Assembly: GCA_020861055.1 (NCBI GenBank)
Contig: JAJBTD010000105.1
Span: 1 to 15,514, forward strand
Length of the DNA stretch: 15,514 bases
Direction of reading: 5' to 3'
Source of the DNA: Clostridiales bacterium
Lineage (GTDB): Bacteria; Bacillota; Clostridia; Oscillospirales; Oscillospiraceae
Made by a program: the position numbers and the translations under genes. Under the pieces are notes generated by a model. It saw only the letters and a list, made by a program, of their open reading frames with translations, did not search any database and was not told the origin of the DNA. Below, in pieces: positions 13,221-15,514 of this stretch; within the stretch, counting starts at the first letter, position 1, and every line of letters begins with the position of its first letter.

Positions 13221-13238
13221 TGATATAATATGTATAAT
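13221..13238 (+). promoter_or_regulatory. Extended -10 promoter(s) of the two-component system
   Basis: TGATATAAT (13221-13229) is a perfect extended -10 motif. A second TATAAT follows at 13233-13238. Neither has a recognisable -35 at the right distance; that position is filled by a GC-rich dyad. This suggests extended -10 or activator-dependent initiation, possibly by the response regulator itself. Confidence 0.6.
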
Positions 13239-13309
13239 GCGCCATCGTACAGATATTGGAAAAGCAACGGCGTGGGCGATATTGCCGCGCCGGAAAGGAA
13301 CGATTGCTC

Positions 13310-14029
13310 ATGGATGTGGAACAGGAAGCCAGCAGCGGCGTCATCCTTGTGACGGATGACGAACCGGAGATTCGCCAGCTCCTGCGCATTTTGCTGGAAA
13401 ACAAGGGCTATCATGTGATTGAAGCGGCAAACGGACGGGATGCGATTCGGATGGCGGAGGAGCACCCGGAGCTGGACCTGATTCTGCTGGACATTATGAT
13501 GCCGGAGATGTCCGGGCTGGAGGCCTGCCGTCAGCTCCGCAGCCGGACCAAAGCGCCGATCCTCTTTCTCACTGCCCGCAATACCGAGCGGGACAAGGAA
13601 GAGGCGTATGTGCTGGGCGGGGATGATTACCTGGCGAAGCCCTTCTCTCAGGGAGAGCTGCTGATGAAGGTGACCTCTCTCATCCGGCGCTACCGGGTCT
13701 ATGGCGGAGCCGATGACGGCAGGGGAAACTGGGGCAGCGCAGCGGACGCGCTGACGGTGGACGCTAAATGCCGGAGGGTCAAAAAACGGGGCAAGGAGAT
13801 CAAGCTGACCGATAAGGAGCTGGATCTGCTCCTGTTTCTCCTCCAGCACAGGGGGGAGATTTTGGACGTCAAGACGCTCTATGAGGCGGTGTGGCAGAGC
13901 AAATACATGCCCTCGTCGGACAACAATGTCATGGTATACATCCAGCGTCTGCGGAAAAAGCTGGAGGACGACCCGATCAATCCGACGCTGATCCGGACGA
14001 TTTACGGAAGGGGATATCAGATTGATTAA
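13310..14029 (+). CDS. OmpR/PhoB-family response regulator (VanR-like)
   Basis: Encodes 239 residues: a receiver domain followed by a winged-helix DNA-binding domain. In the receiver, VILVTDDEPEIRQLL (11-25) supplies the acidic pair Asp 16/17, LLDIMMPEMSG (59-69) the phosphorylated Asp 61, LTAR Thr 88, and LAKPF Lys 110. The C-terminal domain (about 147-239) ends with DNNVMVYIQRLRKKLEDD and IRTIYGRGYQID, typical of OmpR-family recognition helix and wing. The wording resembles VanR-like regulators, often tied to cell-envelope control, but no target is shown. The ATG at 13310 is preceded by AAAGGA at a long 10-nt spacing; TTG at 13304 or 13256 are alternatives. It overlaps the kinase gene by eight bases. 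Confidence 0.93.
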   Translation: MDVEQEASSGVILVTDDEPEIRQLLRILLENKGYHVIEAANGRDAIRMAEEHPELDLILLDIMMPEMSGLEACRQLRSRTKAPILFLTARNTERDKEEAYVLGGDDYLAKPFSQGELLMKVTSLIRRYRVYGGADDGRGNWGSAADALTVDAKCRRVKKRGKEIKLTDKELDLLLFLLQHRGEILDVKTLYEAVWQSKYMPSSDNNVMVYIQRLRKKLEDDPINPTLIRTIYGRGYQID

Positions 14030-15514
14030 GCGGACAGAGGGGGAACAGCAGCTGAAGCGTCGGCGATATCTCTCACTTCAGACCAAATTTCTTCTGGTGC
14101 TGCTTCTGGGGCTGGCCCTGGGTATGGGGCTGGGAAGCCTGACAAAGGTAGTCGGGGACGCAATGATCGACCATGTCTATCTCAGCGATGAGGCTATGGA
14201 GGAGCGCTGTCGGGATATTCTGGACGAATTTGAGGCGTTTGTCCAGGAACGGGACCTTGAGGCGGCTCAGGCACGGGATATCACCGTCTGGGCCAAGCAG
14301 CAGAACCGGGTCTATCTCATGGTGTATGACGTGGTGGTCATTGAGGACGGAGTAGAGATGCGGGCCGTCGTGGACTCCGGCTGGTGGGATGAGGAGACCT
14401 ATTACTCCAACGAGGAGGACGAGGGCTATTATTTGGACACCATCACCACCTACGATGAGGACGTGGAGACAGCGCTGGCTGATGTGGTAGAGGAAACTTA
14501 CGGCTATGGCTTTGGACAGCGCATGGTGGAATTTGCCGACGGAACTTATCTGGTCCAGGTGACAGAGTATTCAGAGGAGCCGCTGTACGAATTCGTCACC
14601 ATCCTGTCCTATGCGGTGATTATCGCTGTCTTTCTGCTGGTGGTGCTACTGTATCATCAGAGAACGATCAGCTATATCATCAGGCTCTCCCAGGAGGTGG
14701 AGGCGATTGCCCACGGCAAGCTGGATGGGCCGATCACCGTCAGGAACCGGGATGAGACGGGAATTTTGGCGGAGCATGTGGATACCATGCGCACCTCCAT
14801 CATCCAGGAGATGCGGGCAGAGCAGGAGGCTTGGAACGCCAACAGTGACCTGATCACCCGGATGAGCCACGACATCCGTACGCCGCTGACCGTTTTGCTG
14901 GGCTTTCTGGAGCTGCTGGACGATGGAGACTACAGCCAGGACAAAAATTATCAGAACTATCTCGGCATTTGCAAGAAGAACGCATATCAACTCAAAGAAC
15001 TGGCGGACAAACTGTTTCAGTATTTTCTGGTATTTGGGCACAGCAGCCATGAAATGAAGCTGGAGACGACGGATGCAGGCGTTCTTCTGGCCCAGCTGAT
15101 AGGGGAGCATGAGATGCTGCTCATAGAGCATGGCTGGGAAATCGAATGTCAGTATATCGAGGGACAGTATTTTATCCAGGTAGATGCAGTTTATCTGAAA
15201 CGGCTGTTTGACAACCTGTTTTCTAACATTGAAAAATACGCAGATCCGGCATACCCGGTGATGATCCGGCAGATAGTGGAGGAGAATCAGATCAAAATCG
15301 TCCTGACCAATCGGATTCGGCCGGACCCCAACCCGGTGGAGAGCACCAATATCGGCCTGAAAACCTGTGAGCGGATCGTACAGGAGATGCACGGGACTTT
15401 TTCTTCCGGACGGGTGGACGAGCAGTTTACCGTCAGGCTGGCGTTGCCTGTCTGCTGCGGCGAAAGGGAGGGAAACAGACGGGGAGCGCAGCAGACCATA
15501 GACTATGGCCGGCG
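14022..15514 (+). CDS. Membrane sensor histidine kinase, 3' end beyond the window
   Basis: The open frame continues to the last base, giving about 497 residues without a stop. The likely start is TTG at 14022, inside the end of the regulator gene, with AAGGGG eight nt upstream. Domain order: transmembrane helix 1 (about 23-44), an outside sensor region (about 45-190) that is very acidic and tyrosine-rich, transmembrane helix 2 (about 191-211), HAMP (about 212-262), a HisKA domain with MSHDIRTPLTVLLGFLELL (His 283 phosphorylated) and a HATPase domain with the N-box DNLFSNIEKYA (Asn 398, Asn 402). The G1 (DxGxG) box is not recognisable: NRIRPDPNPVESTNIGL leads straight to G2 (Gly 445). It should phosphorylate the upstream regulator. 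The signal is unknown. Confidence 0.92.
   Translation, partial: MIKRTEGEQQLKRRRYLSLQTKFLLVLLLGLALGMGLGSLTKVVGDAMIDHVYLSDEAMEERCRDILDEFEAFVQERDLEAAQARDITVWAKQQNRVYLMVYDVVVIEDGVEMRAVVDSGWWDEETYYSNEEDEGYYLDTITTYDEDVETALADVVEETYGYGFGQRMVEFADGTYLVQVTEYSEEPLYEFVTILSYAVIIAVFLLVVLLYHQRTISYIIRLSQEVEAIAHGKLDGPITVRNRDETGILAEHVDTMRTSIIQEMRAEQEAWNANSDLITRMSHDIRTPLTVLLGFLELLDDGDYSQDKNYQNYLGICKKNAYQLKELADKLFQYFLVFGHSSHEMKLETTDAGVLLAQLIGEHEMLLIEHGWEIECQYIEGQYFIQVDAVYLKRLFDNLFSNIEKYADPAYPVMIRQIVEENQIKIVLTNRIRPDPNPVESTNIGLKTCERIVQEMHGTFSSGRVDEQFTVRLALPVCCGEREGNRRGAQQTIDYGR

Noticed and set aside
14173..14355. A 60-codon plus-strand frame inside the kinase gene
   Set aside because: It is out of frame with the kinase, whose own frame is open from 14022 to the end of the window and carries all the kinase motifs.

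Overview
The window is a GC-rich, densely coded bacterial segment. It looks like an anaerobic, probably gut-associated Clostridia of the Oscillospirales type (Bacillota). This is inferred from a SufU-type (not SufA/SufE) suf operon in the order C-B-D-S-U, a transketolase split into two genes, a DUF3793 protein paired with a short flavodoxin, strong GGAGG-type ribosome binding sites, and sigma-A promoters close to TTGACA/TATAAT. No rRNA, tRNA, CRISPR array, transposase or phage gene was seen.

Bases 1-3361 (+ strand) are carbohydrate-related. They hold the 3' end of a ROK-family protein, a strong promoter overlapping a perfect dyad, the N- and C-terminal halves of a split transketolase (1-bp gap), a terminator-like hairpin, and aldose 1-epimerase (galM).

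Bases 3405-8522 (+) are a complete Fe-S assembly operon, sufC-sufB-sufD-sufS-sufU, with overlapping or tightly spaced genes and a 15-bp-stem terminator at its end. SufS mobilises sulfur from cysteine, SufU relays it, and SufBCD is the ATPase scaffold. The upstream control region is unusual: a near-consensus promoter has its -35 box in the loop of a perfect 12-bp inverted repeat, and an intrinsic terminator begins within about ten bases of the predicted start of transcription.

Bases 8706-10041 (+) hold a likely metal- or iron-responsive pair, a DUF3793 protein and a flavodoxin. A promoter and two copies of the palindrome TTAGCNATNGCTAA precede them. Together with suf this suggests an iron/Fe-S theme: Fe-S assembly next to the FMN protein that usually replaces ferredoxin when iron is short.

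Bases 10057-12367 (- strand) carry a lactate-permease family transporter followed 13 bp later by a rhomboid protease. They share a bidirectional terminator with the flavodoxin gene.

Bases 12399-15514 (+) carry an acidic lipoprotein of unknown function, a hairpin-rich intergenic region, and an OmpR/VanR-like response regulator overlapping a histidine kinase that runs off the window. The kinase's ATP-binding domain lacks a recognisable DxGxG box.

The best candidates for something not well described are the suf promoter-operator-attenuator arrangement and the twin-palindrome DUF3793-flavodoxin operon.
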